From: Fibrobacter sp.
Lineage (GTDB): Bacteria > Fibrobacterota > Fibrobacteria > Fibrobacterales > Fibrobacteraceae
Direction: 5' to 3'
Assembly (NCBI GenBank): GCA_017520105.1
Contig: JAFWRL010000226.1
Location: 1-22,313, forward strand
DNA length: 22,313 nucleotides
Every line of letters begins with the position of its first letter. The stretch's first letter is position 1. The notes beneath the pieces are model-generated. The model searched no databases, had not been told where the DNA came from, and saw nothing but the letters and a program-made list of their open reading frames with translations. This document shows positions 7,838-15,552 of this stretch, in pieces. Position numbers and translations under genes: made by a program.

Positions 7838-8812
7838 ATGGATACACTTCTTACCATAGGCATCATCATTGCCGCCATTGTCATCATCATCATCCTAGCC
7901 TTTGTCGGCAAGTTCATCGGTCTTTGGCTTCAAGCCTTGTTCTCCAAGGCGAACGTGAGCATTTTCCAGCTCATCGGTATGCGCCTGCGTAAGGTACCGC
8001 CGCAGATTATCGTCGAAGCACGTATTCTGAGCTGCAAGGCGGGTCTCCCGGTCGATACGAACTTGCTCGAAGCCCACTACCTCAGCCGTGGTAACGTGCT
8101 CCGCGTCATCCAGGCGCTCATTGCTGCCAACAAGGCGAACATCAAGCTAGACTTCAAGGAAGCCGCCGCCATCGACCTTGCCGGCCGTAACGTGCTCGAG
8201 GCCGTGCAGATGTCCGTAAACCCGAAAGTCATCGAAACCCCGAAGGTTTCCGCCGTGGCTCTTGACGGCATCCAGCTCCATGCCGTGACCCGCATTACCG
8301 TGCGTGCCAGCATCCAGAAACTCGTCGGTGGCGCCGGCGAAGACACCGTCGTCGCACGTGTTGGCGAAGGCATCGTCAGTTCCATCGGTTCTGCAAAGAG
8401 CCACAAGGACGTGCTCGAAAACCCGAACATGATTTCCAAGAAGGTGCTCGCCTCCGGCCTTGACGCCGGTACAGCATTTGAAATTCTCTCCATCGACATC
8501 GCCGATGTCGATGTGGGCCAGAACATCGGCGCTATTCTCGAAACGGACCGTGCCGAAGCCGACAAGAAGATTGCTCAGGCCAAGGCAGAAGAACGCCGCG
8601 CCATGGCATTTGCAGCCGAACAAGAAATGAAGGCCAAGGTGATGGAAATGAAGGCCAAACTCGTCGAGGCCGAAGCCCAGATTCCGATGGCCATGGCATC
8701 CGCCCTCCGCGATGGAAAGCTCGGCGTGATGGATTACTACAACCTCAAGAACATCGAAGCCGATACGCAGATGCGTAAGGAAATTGGCTCCGCTCCGGAA
8801 GCGAACAAGTAA
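7838..8812 (+). CDS. floA: Flotillin-like protein FloA
   Basis: FloA is a membrane scaffold that organises microdomains and affects membrane fluidity. The 324-residue product, near the usual length of about 330, opens with a long hydrophobic hairpin (about 4-35). It continues with family signatures [52 protein letters not shown] and [34 protein letters not shown]. An Ala/Glu/Lys-rich helical region then contains [20 protein letters not shown] good GGAG lies 8 nt before the ATG. It follows the NfeD protease gene and precedes two small genes with gaps of 3 and 0 nt, indicating one transcript. Confidence 0.96.
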   Translation: MDTLLTIGIIIAAIVIIIILAFVGKFIGLWLQALFSKANVSIFQLIGMRLRKVPPQIIVEARILSCKAGLPVDTNLLEAHYLSRGNVLRVIQALIAANKANIKLDFKEAAAIDLAGRNVLEAVQMSVNPKVIETPKVSAVALDGIQLHAVTRITVRASIQKLVGGAGEDTVVARVGEGIVSSIGSAKSHKDVLENPNMISKKVLASGLDAGTAFEILSIDIADVDVGQNIGAILETDRAEADKKIAQAKAEERRAMAFAAEQEMKAKVMEMKAKLVEAEAQIPMAMASALRDGKLGVMDYYNLKNIEADTQMRKEIGSAPEANK

Positions 8813-8815
8813 AAT

Positions 8816-9082
8816 ATGATTGGTGAATTTGTTGGTGGAATGCTGACTGAAATTGCAGCGGGGATAGTTCAAGGACTCGCTGATGAAGGCATTTCCAAAA
8901 TAAAGGACGCATTGTCGCCAACATATAAGAATCCGACAGTTCCCCCAAAAGCTGTTAAAGCGAAGCATGCAAAGCCAGAAAAGAAGCCCTACGTCAGCCG
9001 GGACAAAAGGCGCGAAAGGAATCTGAAAAAGAGGCTGGATTTGCAAAAACGCCGAGCGATAACAAACAGCGAAGGAGCCTAA
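8816..9082 (+). CDS. Small basic protein of the FloA cluster, unknown function
   Basis: An 88-residue protein I do not recognise. The N-terminal third (MIGEFVGGMLTEIAAGIVQG) looks like a Gly/Ala-rich amphipathic or membrane-associated helix. From about residue 38 the chain is strongly basic (AKPEKKPYVSRDKRRERNLK) and probably disordered or RNA/lipid-binding. The ATG is 3 nt after the floA stop and has no Shine-Dalgarno of its own, so translation is probably coupled to floA. Its stop abuts the next ATG. Position suggests a FloA accessory role, which is inference only. Confidence 0.75.
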   Translation: MIGEFVGGMLTEIAAGIVQGLADEGISKIKDALSPTYKNPTVPPKAVKAKHAKPEKKPYVSRDKRRERNLKKRLDLQKRRAITNSEGA

Positions 9083-9940
9083 ATGGAATCATTACTCATA
9101 TTCATTGCGATATTCGTCATCGACGCTCTCATCAAGCGAGCAAATGCGAAGAAAAAAGCCGAACAGGAGCAGCAACGCCATGCTCCATCGGCCGATTCAA
9201 CGCAAGAGTTCAACGAAGAGCAAGATGATGAAGATTTCGACGAACGCGCAGACGATCAAGCAGCGCCCAAGCCGTATGTCGCTCGCAAATTGCAAGAGTA
9301 CATCAAGCAATTTGAAGCGGCACAACGCGAAGCCTCGCAAGGGACGCTTGAACCCGCCATGCCACCCCCTGTAAAGTTCAACCAAGATGACCCGTATCTA
9401 CCACACTCTTTGCGCGAACTAGCCGAAGAAGTCATCCTGTCCGACGTCATCGATGCCGAATATCTTATGGATCAATTCGAGATGACCGAAGGCGAAGCTA
9501 TTTCGGCACTCAACGAGCTCGAAAAGTTCAGAGTCATCGGACGCGACATGGGTAACGGTGAGCACGACGTCCTCGTTCACGATTCCTTGGAACTAAACAA
9601 TCTGTTCTCGCACGAACAGAAAGAAACGTTTAGCAAGCCTGAACCGAGCGTCACGCCCGCCCCTGCACGCGCAACAAGCCCAACCGCAAACGACAAGCAG
9701 AGCCAGCTGAAGATTCTCGAAGAACGCGCCCGCAAGGCACGCGAAGAGGCTGCAGTGGCATCCCGCCAAAGCGACCGCGAAAACGGCTACACCGGCGAGC
9801 AAAACGGAATTGCAGACCCGCTCACCAAGCGCACAGCCGTGCGCTCGATAAGCAGGGAAAGCGTCCGCCGCGGATTCATATGGGGCAAAATCATCGACGA
9901 ACCCCGATTCAAGCGCCGCTGGTCCCCCGCTCATCGATAA
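9083..9940 (+). CDS. Membrane-anchored protein with FtsK-gamma-like winged helix
   Basis: A 285-residue protein. An N-terminal transmembrane segment (about 3-16, LLIFIAIFVIDALI) is followed by a basic/Gln-rich stretch, an acidic stretch (about 42-58) and a helical segment (65-85). Residues about 108-167 resemble the FtsK gamma winged-helix domain: a SLRELAEEVILSD helix, the turn AEYLMDQFEMTEGEAISALNELE, then a wing with VIGRDMGNGEHDVLV. The Arg-rich recognition helix of true FtsK gamma (YNRAAR) is replaced by TEGEAISA, so DNA binding is uncertain and a protein-interaction role is possible. The C-terminal part is charged and low-complexity, ending in a basic RFKRRW segment. It has its own AAGGAG before the ATG and is the last gene of the FloA cluster. 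Confidence 0.8.
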   Translation: MESLLIFIAIFVIDALIKRANAKKKAEQEQQRHAPSADSTQEFNEEQDDEDFDERADDQAAPKPYVARKLQEYIKQFEAAQREASQGTLEPAMPPPVKFNQDDPYLPHSLRELAEEVILSDVIDAEYLMDQFEMTEGEAISALNELEKFRVIGRDMGNGEHDVLVHDSLELNNLFSHEQKETFSKPEPSVTPAPARATSPTANDKQSQLKILEERARKAREEAAVASRQSDRENGYTGEQNGIADPLTKRTAVRSISRESVRRGFIWGKIIDEPRFKRRWSPAHR

Positions 9941-9990
9941 GCGTCTGTAATCTAGACGCGTAAACTGTCATCCCGGACCCCGTTCCGGGA
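9941..9990 (+). terminator. Possible end-of-operon hairpins after the FloA cluster
   Basis: GCGTCT (9941-9946) pairs with AGACGC (9954-9959) right after the stop codon. TCCCGGA (9971-9977) pairs with TCCGGGA (9984-9990), followed by TCAGTTGTTT. Neither has a proper T-run, so intrinsic termination is uncertain. Confidence 0.35.
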
Positions 9991-10047
9991 TCAGTTGTTT
10001 ATCGCCAAAACCGGCCCGGGATCAGTTGTTACCGATACCGGTACAAC
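9967..10047. repeat. GTCATCCCGG palindromic and direct repeat
   Basis: GTCATCCC starts a palindrome (9971-9990). The 14-bp CGGGATCAGTTGTT occurs at 9986-9999 and again at 10017-10030. A further imperfect hairpin GTTGTTACCG/CGGTACAAC follows (about 10026-10047). The element sits between convergent transcripts and resembles dispersed REP-like sequences. Confidence 0.55.
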
Positions 10048-10067
10048 CAACATGACAATGCAAACAC

Positions 10068-10097
10068 AAAACCCCCAATCTTTCGATCGGGGGTTTT
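10068..10097 (-). terminator. Terminator of the first tRNA-Asn gene
   Basis: A 13-bp stem, AAAACCCCC paired with GGGGGTTTT and extended by GAT/ATC-type pairs around a 4-nt loop. It starts 3 nt beyond the tRNA discriminator base. The inner 10077/10088 pair is a G-U wobble only when transcribed from the minus strand, which supports the direction. Confidence 0.85.
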
Positions 10098-10100
10098 GAG

Positions 10101-10173
10101 CTGCTTCACTTGGACTCGAACCAAGGACAACGCGATTAACAGTCGCGGGCTCTACCAACTGAGCTATGAAGCA
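10101..10173 (-). tRNA. tRNA-Asn(GUU), copy 1
   Basis: A full 73-nt cloverleaf: acceptor TGCTTCA/TGAAGCA, D-arm GCTC/GAGC, anticodon stem CGCGA/TCGCG with loop CTGTTAA (anticodon GTT), 5-nt variable loop, T-arm CTTGG/CCAAG with loop TTCGAGT, and discriminator G73. The U1-A72 pair and G73 match E. coli tRNA-Asn. CCA is not encoded. The sequence is identical to the copy at 10286-10358. Confidence 0.97.
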
Positions 10174-10184
10174 TCGACGCACCC

Positions 10185-10214
10185 AAATATAGATGATTTC
10201 TATCCGTTTGTCAA
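10185..10214 (-). promoter_or_regulatory. Sigma-70-type promoter of tRNA-Asn copy 1
   Basis: A -35 TTGACA (10209-10214), a 17-nt spacer and a -10 TATATT(T) (10185-10191). The -10 ends 11 nt before the tRNA 5' end. The block ATCTATATTTG...GCGTCGA is shared with the second copy. Confidence 0.75.
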
Positions 10215-10250
10215 GTCATGACAGCACATAAAAGATAGTGCATAAAACGC

Positions 10251-10282
10251 AAAACACCCCGGTCTTTCGACCGAGGTGTTTT
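10251..10282 (-). terminator. Terminator of the second tRNA-Asn gene
   Basis: A 14-bp stem (AAAACACC...GGTGTTTT) around a 4-nt loop, 3 nt beyond the tRNA. One inner pair (10259/10274) is G-U on the minus strand. Position and loop match the other terminator, but the stem sequence differs. Confidence 0.85.
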
Positions 10283-10285
10283 GAG

Positions 10286-10358
10286 CTGCTTCACTTGGAC
10301 TCGAACCAAGGACAACGCGATTAACAGTCGCGGGCTCTACCAACTGAGCTATGAAGCA
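10286..10358 (-). tRNA. tRNA-Asn(GUU), copy 2
   Basis: A 73-nt tRNA-Asn gene base-for-base identical to the copy at 10101-10173, offset by 185 bp. It has the same cloverleaf, GTT anticodon and G73, without encoded CCA. It has its own promoter and terminator. Confidence 0.97.
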
Positions 10359-10369
10359 TCGACGCGGTC

Positions 10370-10398
10370 AAATATAGATTATTTGCGAAAATCGTCAA
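10370..10398 (-). promoter_or_regulatory. Sigma-70-type promoter of tRNA-Asn copy 2
   Basis: A -35 TTGACG (10393-10398), a 16-17 nt spacer and a -10 TATATTT (10370-10376), placed the same distance from the tRNA as in copy 1. Confidence 0.65.
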
Positions 10399-10424
10399 GG
10401 GTTCGCCGTAAAAAATTTCACTTT

Positions 10425-11252
10425 TTACAGCTCGCGACTTCGCATCAACGCAATTTCCGATGCGTATCCCGGCAGCTCGTTCGGCGTTTCCAAATAGAAC
10501 GGAAGATTCTTCAGCGCCGGATGATTTACGACATTCACAAGCGCTTCCAGACCAATGAAGCCGCCACCGATGACCTCGTGACGATCTTTATGACTGCCCA
10601 AAGGATTCTTGCTGTCATTCAGATGGATTGCACACAAGCGATTAAGCCCGACAACCTTGTCGAATTCCTGTAGCACATCATCCAAATGATTAACAATATC
10701 GTAACCACCATCAAACACGTGGCAAGTATCCAGACAAACGCCCACCTTTTCACTAAGCTCTACGCGATCAATAATCTGACGCAGTTCCTCGAAAGTCCGC
10801 CCAACTTCGCTTCCCTTCCCTGCCATCGTTTCCAGGAGCACTTTCGTCTTGAGATTCTTGTGCAAAATGTTATTCAAATGTTGCACAATGAGTTCGATGC
10901 CCACCTCAACACCCTGCTTGACATGGCTACCCGGATGGAAGTTGTACATCGCTTGCGGAAAGTGGTCCATGCGGAACAAGTCGTCCTTCATCACGTCTTG
11001 CGCGTACTGCCGGAGAGATGGATCCGCGGCACAGGCATTTAACGTATAAGGCGCATGCGCCAAAATCGGCGCAAAGTTATGCGCCGCCATTAACGCGTTC
11101 AAAGCAGCGGCATCAGCCTTATCAAAAGGCTTTGCAGCACCGCCACGCGGGTTTCGCGTAAAGAACTGGAATGTATCGGCGCCAATCGAAAGGGCCGCCT
11201 CGCCCATCGCCAAAAAACCGCTAGACGAAGAAAGATGACAACCGATATGCAT
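10425..11252 (-). CDS. nfo: Endonuclease IV (AP endonuclease)
   Basis: A zinc-dependent apurinic/apyrimidinic endonuclease of base excision repair, 275 residues (family about 280). The TIM-barrel metal ligands can all be placed by motif: H66 (LAHAPY), H106 (NFHPGSH), E141 (LLETMAGKG), D175 and H178 (CLDTCHVF), H210 (AIHLNDSKN), D223 and H225 (HKDRHE) and E255 ([11 protein letters not shown]). The N-terminal [12 protein letters not shown] is typical. The ATG begins 2 nt after the stop of the upstream outer-membrane protein gene and lacks a clear Shine-Dalgarno, so translation is probably coupled. An AT-rich 7-bp hairpin (GTAAAAA/TTTTTAC, 10408-10428) spans the stop codon. Confidence 0.97.
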   Translation of the reverse strand: MHIGCHLSSSSGFLAMGEAALSIGADTFQFFTRNPRGGAAKPFDKADAAALNALMAAHNFAPILAHAPYTLNACAADPSLRQYAQDVMKDDLFRMDHFPQAMYNFHPGSHVKQGVEVGIELIVQHLNNILHKNLKTKVLLETMAGKGSEVGRTFEELRQIIDRVELSEKVGVCLDTCHVFDGGYDIVNHLDDVLQEFDKVVGLNRLCAIHLNDSKNPLGSHKDRHEVIGGGFIGLEALVNVVNHPALKNLPFYLETPNELPGYASEIALMRSREL

Positions 11253-11254
11253 GT

Positions 11255-13537
11255 TTAGAAGTCGTAGTTGAAAGAGGCCATCCCGTAAATATCCCTGTAA
11301 TCCTGAGATTCATTATCCGGGCGGTAACTAAAGAATGTACCAAAGGTCCATTCCATACTGAGCCTTTCCGTCAACTGGAACTTTAGACCCATAGAAAGAT
11401 CCAAATCCATTTCCATTTCATCAACAGTCTTGCCTTCTTCTTTGCGGCTCATGAAGTTCTGACGGACGTCAGCATGCAACAGCAAGTCCAAAAACTCAGG
11501 ATTCAATACAAAGGTCGCATCTTCCAAGAGACTCCATTCAAACTCGCTCATGTCGTTTGTGTTATACGATCTATAGCGAGGCGTCACGGAGAATGTGTTA
11601 CGCCATCTTTCAAGCGTTGTCGTAAGCGTCACCGGATACCGCATTTCAAAGAAGTCGCTACCATGGAAGCGATAACCAAGAATCCCATAAGTTTCATCAG
11701 AAAAATCGAAACCGTCCAGCAAGTCATCTTGATTGAACTTCGACAAGTCCGTACGGAACGTCCAGATACCACCAATCTTGAACACGTTCTTCGGGAATCT
11801 AAACGTAGCCCCCAGTTCAAACGTATGCTTCAACAAGCGTTCGTCAAACTGTGTTGCCAGGTAATCCTCATCCTGCAAAGCGACGTACTTCGCCCAACGT
11901 GCAGAGTCAATTTCAATAGTGCCGTCATCCGTATCCAATTTGAGGGACTTTTTGCCTTTCTGCTTAGCAAACCAAGGGTCCGAATAAATTCCAGAAGAGG
12001 CAAAGAAATTACCATAGAGCCTCTGCGAGGTGCTACGCGTGCGGTAATTGAGAGAATAACGAGCAACAAGTTCCACGGAATCACGAATCTTGAACGTGTT
12101 CTTCAAGTCAATATCGTGATCGTAGAGAGTTCTAGATTCATCCTGTTCGTGTTTCTTGAGCCAATCGTCATCGGCTCCCGGCAAAAGCCCGAGCTTGGAG
12201 CCTTCAGCAAAACCGAATACGTTGTACGCATCGCCGCTACCAGACACATTTTCGATATTCAACTCATAGCCAAAGCCCAACTGCCAGAAATCCTTAATCT
12301 TCTGATCCAAGTTGGCACCCAACAAGCGAGAGTTCTGCAACATATCCGGCGAACCGGCACTGTAGTAATTGCGACCCACGATGCGGAAATAAGCGTCAAT
12401 CTCCGTTGAATTGCCCTTCCAGTTATAAGAACCCGCCACCGCAAGATTCTGGGCAGTCCAAGCATTCTCGTCATCGTCGTTTTTCTCATTATACTTTTTC
12501 AAAGCATTGCTCGCCTGCTTTAAAATATCCTTCAATTCTGTTCTCATCTCAGAAACAGACATATCCGAATTTTCGCCAAAAATGAGTTCCAACGCAGCGC
12601 GGTCCATGCGATCTACAAGCGAAGGATTATTCATCAGACGACGAAGCTGAGCAAAATTCGAAACATCAAGCCCAGCATCTTCGAAGACCGAGTTCACGGC
12701 ACGGTGCATAGACACATTCACTGTATCTGCGCCACCGAAACCGAGCTGAATGTTATACGAGCCACGGCCGCCAAACACCTTGCCATCGACATTGCCAAAG
12801 AACGTCTTGGAAGAGAACATCGGATCTGAAAGAATCACGTTCTTCATCGTTCCATCGCGCAAATACGGGTCTTCCAGATAGTCCTTGCTGCCGATAAAGC
12901 CTAAGGTCGCACTGACATTTTTCGTGGCATTCAAGAGGGCCTTGCCGCCAACAACCATCTTCTGGGCTTCAACTTCATCAAGACCGATATACCAGTTATA
13001 CTGGTCCGGATCCCTTTCGTAAGGCAACTTCGGCGCACGGTTTTCACCGCCAAAAACGCTGAGTACAAACAACGGACCCGCTTCCCTGTTCAAGCCCAGG
13101 TTCAAGTCGTAACTAGCGCCAAGGACATCGATTCCAGACAAATACAAATCATTGTCCGCAACGAACATATCGCCTAAGATAATCTTCTGGTAACGGTCCT
13201 CATACAAAGCCTGCACAAACTTGGGATCAAAATGATTCCAGCTATCGCTAGAGGCATCCAACGTAAACTGGAATTTTTTCCCCGTCGGAGACTCCATCTG
13301 GAGGAACGCATTCAAGCCCCCATACAAACCCGGAACCTTGAAGTAATTCCTGTACTTGTCTCCCGGCTGGATTGTGTCCTTGCCGCTCACATAGATATCA
13401 CCGGTTTCATTCTTTTGTGTAACAACTGAATGATATCCCAATTCAGCACTAACGGAGCCGCTGAACGACCAAGAAGAATCAGACTGAGCTAAAGCAGGTA
13501 TTGCGAGAACAGAAGCGAGAGCGATTCCACGAAGCAT
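11255..13537 (-). CDS. Outer-membrane beta-barrel protein, unknown function
   Basis: A 760-residue protein with a Sec signal peptide (about 1-17, cleavage after ALA). It is rich in alternating aromatic/polar segments typical of outer-membrane strands ([40 protein letters not shown]). It ends in FNYDF, with the C-terminal Phe expected of a BAM-inserted barrel. A charged insert lies near residues 300-360. The first strands contain [25 protein letters not shown] do not recognise the substrate or family. Its ATG overlaps the stop of the FecR-domain gene by one base (TAATG), so the two are translationally coupled and may work together. nfo follows 2 nt after the stop. Confidence 0.85.
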   Translation of the reverse strand: MLRGIALASVLAIPALAQSDSSWSFSGSVSAELGYHSVVTQKNETGDIYVSGKDTIQPGDKYRNYFKVPGLYGGLNAFLQMESPTGKKFQFTLDASSDSWNHFDPKFVQALYEDRYQKIILGDMFVADNDLYLSGIDVLGASYDLNLGLNREAGPLFVLSVFGGENRAPKLPYERDPDQYNWYIGLDEVEAQKMVVGGKALLNATKNVSATLGFIGSKDYLEDPYLRDGTMKNVILSDPMFSSKTFFGNVDGKVFGGRGSYNIQLGFGGADTVNVSMHRAVNSVFEDAGLDVSNFAQLRRLMNNPSLVDRMDRAALELIFGENSDMSVSEMRTELKDILKQASNALKKYNEKNDDDENAWTAQNLAVAGSYNWKGNSTEIDAYFRIVGRNYYSAGSPDMLQNSRLLGANLDQKIKDFWQLGFGYELNIENVSGSGDAYNVFGFAEGSKLGLLPGADDDWLKKHEQDESRTLYDHDIDLKNTFKIRDSVELVARYSLNYRTRSTSQRLYGNFFASSGIYSDPWFAKQKGKKSLKLDTDDGTIEIDSARWAKYVALQDEDYLATQFDERLLKHTFELGATFRFPKNVFKIGGIWTFRTDLSKFNQDDLLDGFDFSDETYGILGYRFHGSDFFEMRYPVTLTTTLERWRNTFSVTPRYRSYNTNDMSEFEWSLLEDATFVLNPEFLDLLLHADVRQNFMSRKEEGKTVDEMEMDLDLSMGLKFQLTERLSMEWTFGTFFSYRPDNESQDYRDIYGMASFNYDF

Positions 13538-14856
13538 TATTTATCCCCATATATCTTGTAAGTCTTAACAGTGTAACCGCTCTTATGAACTACTTCTATA
13601 TCAAAGCGGTTCTTGATGCCTCTCTTAAGCTCAACCGGGATTTGATAATCGAGATTCTGAATCTGCGATAGACGTTCCTGCAATATGATTTTGCCGTTTT
13701 GTTTTACAACAACCTTGTTCAATACAATCGGATCGTTCTCAGGCAAACGAATCTGGAATTGCAATGTCTGAGTAATCACGTCTGCGGCTTCTGGAGGCGC
13801 AGGAGGTATCGGCATTTGAACAGTTTGGGGGCCGAAAACCTTGACAGAGAACGGCTTCTTCGGGAAGCAACCCAAGGTCTGTTTGACGCTGTTGCGCCCA
13901 GCTTTATTTTCAACAGCAAATTCATACTCATGAATACCGCTACGCAATTTGACTTTTTTTGCTATATCGCGCTTGACATTGACATCCGAAATCGAAGTAC
14001 CGTCCATCAAGGTGACCAACCTCGTTTCTACATTCTTCATCACTCCAGACACATTGACATTTGCAACGCAACGCAGGGAATCGTAAGAAGAATATGTGAT
14101 TTGCGGAGGCAGCACAACATCTCCAGAATCCGCACCCCCCGAAACCGCAGCGGCACTTTGCTCCTGGAACGATTTATCAGCCGCTTCTGCAGCAGCGACC
14201 AGTTCTTCCAAGGACTTTGTCGTATCGGCAATAAGGTCATTCAAGACCTTGGCAAAGTCCATATTCCCCGAAGACTTCAAAGACAAAACGACAAACCGAC
14301 CTTTGCCAACCGCCGTCTGACCTTCTACGACAGTTACCGAATCGCCATTGTTCAAACGAACTGCAAGTTCACCGTTTTTTAGCCCGGCAAAGACAACTTT
14401 GTCGTTACCGCCAATGACGCCCTCCGTACCACGAATCGAAGCCGCAGCCGTTCCCGTACTGAAGTTCACATCGTGACCCTTGTTCTTCTGGACTTTAAAG
14501 CCCATATATCCCTTCTGGATATCAAGCTTTATTCTAAAAGCACCAGTTTCGTCTTTTTCAACAAGGTTGTTGATACTGACAAGAGAATTTTCACCGATAG
14601 AAAACGTGCTGTTGTTTTCCTTCAGTTCCAACCCCACTGAACCGCCATCACCAGTCTTAAAGCAGTCCAGCTGACGGAAAGTTCCCATTTTAACCTCGTT
14701 CCATTTTGCGTCTTCGGCACAGCTGCCGGAGCTCCTGAACGCAGGATTGGTTACAGCACGGATAGAACCGACCTTTTCGCCCTTGGGTGCCGCGAATATT
14801 GCGGTAGGCACAACTAAGGCCAACAGAATGCAAGATAAAGACAGATGCTTAAACAT
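13537..14856 (-). CDS. Periplasmic FecR-domain protein
   Basis: A 439-residue protein with a signal peptide (about 1-22, AIFA/APKG). Residues about 58-185 form a FecR domain with the signature TGTAAASIRGTEGVIGG followed by LKNGELAVRLNNGDSVTVVEGQ. A short Ala/Glu-rich helix (about 200-235) leads to a beta-rich C-terminal half, probably Ig-like, with a PIPPAPPEAAD linker near 350. Classical FecR is an inner-membrane anti-sigma regulator. This protein has no sigma gene beside it and looks fully exported, so it more likely belongs to the exported FecR-domain group of unknown role. The start is preceded by GGAGAGG. The gene overlaps the beta-barrel gene by 1 nt. Confidence 0.87.
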   Translation of the reverse strand: MFKHLSLSCILLALVVPTAIFAAPKGEKVGSIRAVTNPAFRSSGSCAEDAKWNEVKMGTFRQLDCFKTGDGGSVGLELKENNSTFSIGENSLVSINNLVEKDETGAFRIKLDIQKGYMGFKVQKNKGHDVNFSTGTAAASIRGTEGVIGGNDKVVFAGLKNGELAVRLNNGDSVTVVEGQTAVGKGRFVVLSLKSSGNMDFAKVLNDLIADTTKSLEELVAAAEAADKSFQEQSAAAVSGGADSGDVVLPPQITYSSYDSLRCVANVNVSGVMKNVETRLVTLMDGTSISDVNVKRDIAKKVKLRSGIHEYEFAVENKAGRNSVKQTLGCFPKKPFSVKVFGPQTVQMPIPPAPPEAADVITQTLQFQIRLPENDPIVLNKVVVKQNGKIILQERLSQIQNLDYQIPVELKRGIKNRFDIEVVHKSGYTVKTYKIYGDK

Positions 14857-14873
14857 AAGACCTCTCCAATTTA

Positions 14874-14900
14874 CTTACAATAATTTAACTTTTTTGTAAG
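14874..14900. promoter_or_regulatory. Inverted repeat upstream of the FecR-domain operon
   Basis: CTTACAA (14874-14880) and TTGTAAG (14894-14900) are perfect inverted arms around 13 nt. The span includes an AT-rich stretch (minus-strand TTAAATTATT) that could be the -10 region. It contains the same TTACA/TGTAA half-sites as the kinase dyad. It could also be a leader hairpin. Confidence 0.45.
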
Positions 14901-14940
14901 AAATAAAATCGAAAAATTGACGGACTTGACAAAAAACACA

Positions 14941-15267
14941 TCACCCGCCCGCAAGCTTGACCGAATAGCCCCTTTTTTCAAGCTCTGTTTTTAGAATATT
15001 ACGCTTGTCGCCCTGAATTTCGATGCAGAAATCCTTGACAGAACCGCCAACACCGCATTTTTGCTTTAAAGAGCGTGCCAAATCCTTCATTTCGTCTTCT
15101 TCAAGCGGAATACCCGTAACGACGCTTGCCGTTTTCCCGCCACCCAGGCGCTTGAGCATAATACGCACGACGCCATCGCCCTGTGGGCGTACAGCCTTGG
15201 GCTTTTCTTCCCTGATTCTACCAATACCACTTGCAAAAACTAGCGTAGAACGTTCTTCGATTCCCAT
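14941..15267 (-). CDS. yciH: YciH/SUI1-family translation initiation factor
   Basis: A 108-residue bacterial homologue of eIF1/SUI1, a family that binds the 30S subunit near the P site and affects start-codon selection. The SUI1 domain spans about 31-106. Typical motifs are DGVVRI (31-36), a GGGKTASVVTGIPL loop, LARSLKQKCGVGGSVKD and the C-terminal IEIQGDKRNILKTELEKRGYSVKLAGG pattern. The N-terminal VFASGIGRI segment is also family-like. A strong AAAGGAG lies 6 nt before the ATG. A TATATTG at 15287-15293 is a plausible -10. The FecR-domain operon starts 84 nt downstream in the same direction but appears to have its own regulatory region. Confidence 0.94.
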   Translation of the reverse strand: MGIEERSTLVFASGIGRIREEKPKAVRPQGDGVVRIMLKRLGGGKTASVVTGIPLEEDEMKDLARSLKQKCGVGGSVKDFCIEIQGDKRNILKTELEKRGYSVKLAGG

Positions 15268-15286
15268 GGGAGACTCCTTTGGGCAT

Positions 15287-15293
15287 CAATATA
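15287..15293 (-). promoter_or_regulatory. Possible -10 box of yciH
   Basis: TATATTG on the minus strand, 19 nt before the ATG, resembles the tRNA-Asn -10 boxes. No clear -35 is visible. Confidence 0.35.
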
Positions 15294-15319
15294 GAATTTA
15301 GAGGAGAGACGAGAGAAGC

Positions 15320-15455
15320 GTCATCCAGAGCCGAAGGCGATAAATAAAACTAGCGACTTTAGTCGCTTAGTTGAATTATACTCAAAGAACATAACTCCAC
15401 TAGGCCACTGAAGTGGCGAGTGTCGTTTAGGTTCGAAGGAGCAGGATCCAGTGAT
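15320..15455. repeat. Two half-elements of a GTCATCC...GGATCC dispersed repeat
   Basis: GTCATCCAGAGCCGAAGGCG (15320-15339) and CGAAGGAGCAGGATCCAGTG (15434-15453) look like the left and right halves of a TCATCCTGAGCGAAGCGAAGGATC-type element. They are separated by about 95 bp holding two hairpins. This reading is by eye. Confidence 0.4.
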
Positions 15456-15465
15456 GTACAATAAT

Positions 15466-15501
15466 GGATTCTTCATTCCACTTCGTTCCATTCAGAATGA
15501 C
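15466..15501. repeat. Dispersed repeat GGATTCTTC...GAATGAC
   Basis: On the minus strand it reads GTCATTCTGAATGGAACGAA followed by GTGGAATGAAGAATCC. This is a well-known type of intergenic repeat (GTCATTCTGA...GAATCC). TCATTC (15473-15478) pairs with GAATGA (15495-15500). It lies just downstream of the giant gene's terminator. Confidence 0.6.
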
Positions 15502-15510
15502 GTTTTACAA

Positions 15511-15537
15511 AAAGTCCCGGTTGTTGACCGGGACTTT
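15511..15537 (-). terminator. Intrinsic terminator of the giant surface-protein gene
   Basis: A perfect 11-bp stem, AAAGTCCCGGT/ACCGGGACTTT, around a 5-nt loop. It lies 15 nt after the stop codon and is followed on the minus strand by TTTTTGT. Confidence 0.88.
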
Positions 15538-15552
15538 CTTTGCATTCAAGTT

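Larger units (their letters stand above)
15268..15552. other. Intergenic region with hairpins and dispersed repeats
   Basis: Between the giant surface-protein gene and yciH lie two compact perfect hairpins, AGCGACT-TT-AGTCGCT (15352-15367) and GCCACT-GA-AGTGGC (15404-15417). There are also GTCATCC/GGATCC repeat pieces and a strong minus-strand terminator. No convincing small gene is seen. Confidence 0.6.

Noticed and set aside
8147..9046. A 299-codon minus-strand frame across floA and the next gene
   Set aside because: It is antisense to floA, whose family motifs are clear. Its translation is His/Phe-rich with no ribosome binding site or domain.
10408..10428. Terminator for nfo (GTAAAAA/TTTTTAC hairpin)
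   Set aside because: The stem is only A/T-rich with 7 pairs, spans the stop codon and has no following T-run; it was not listed as a terminator.
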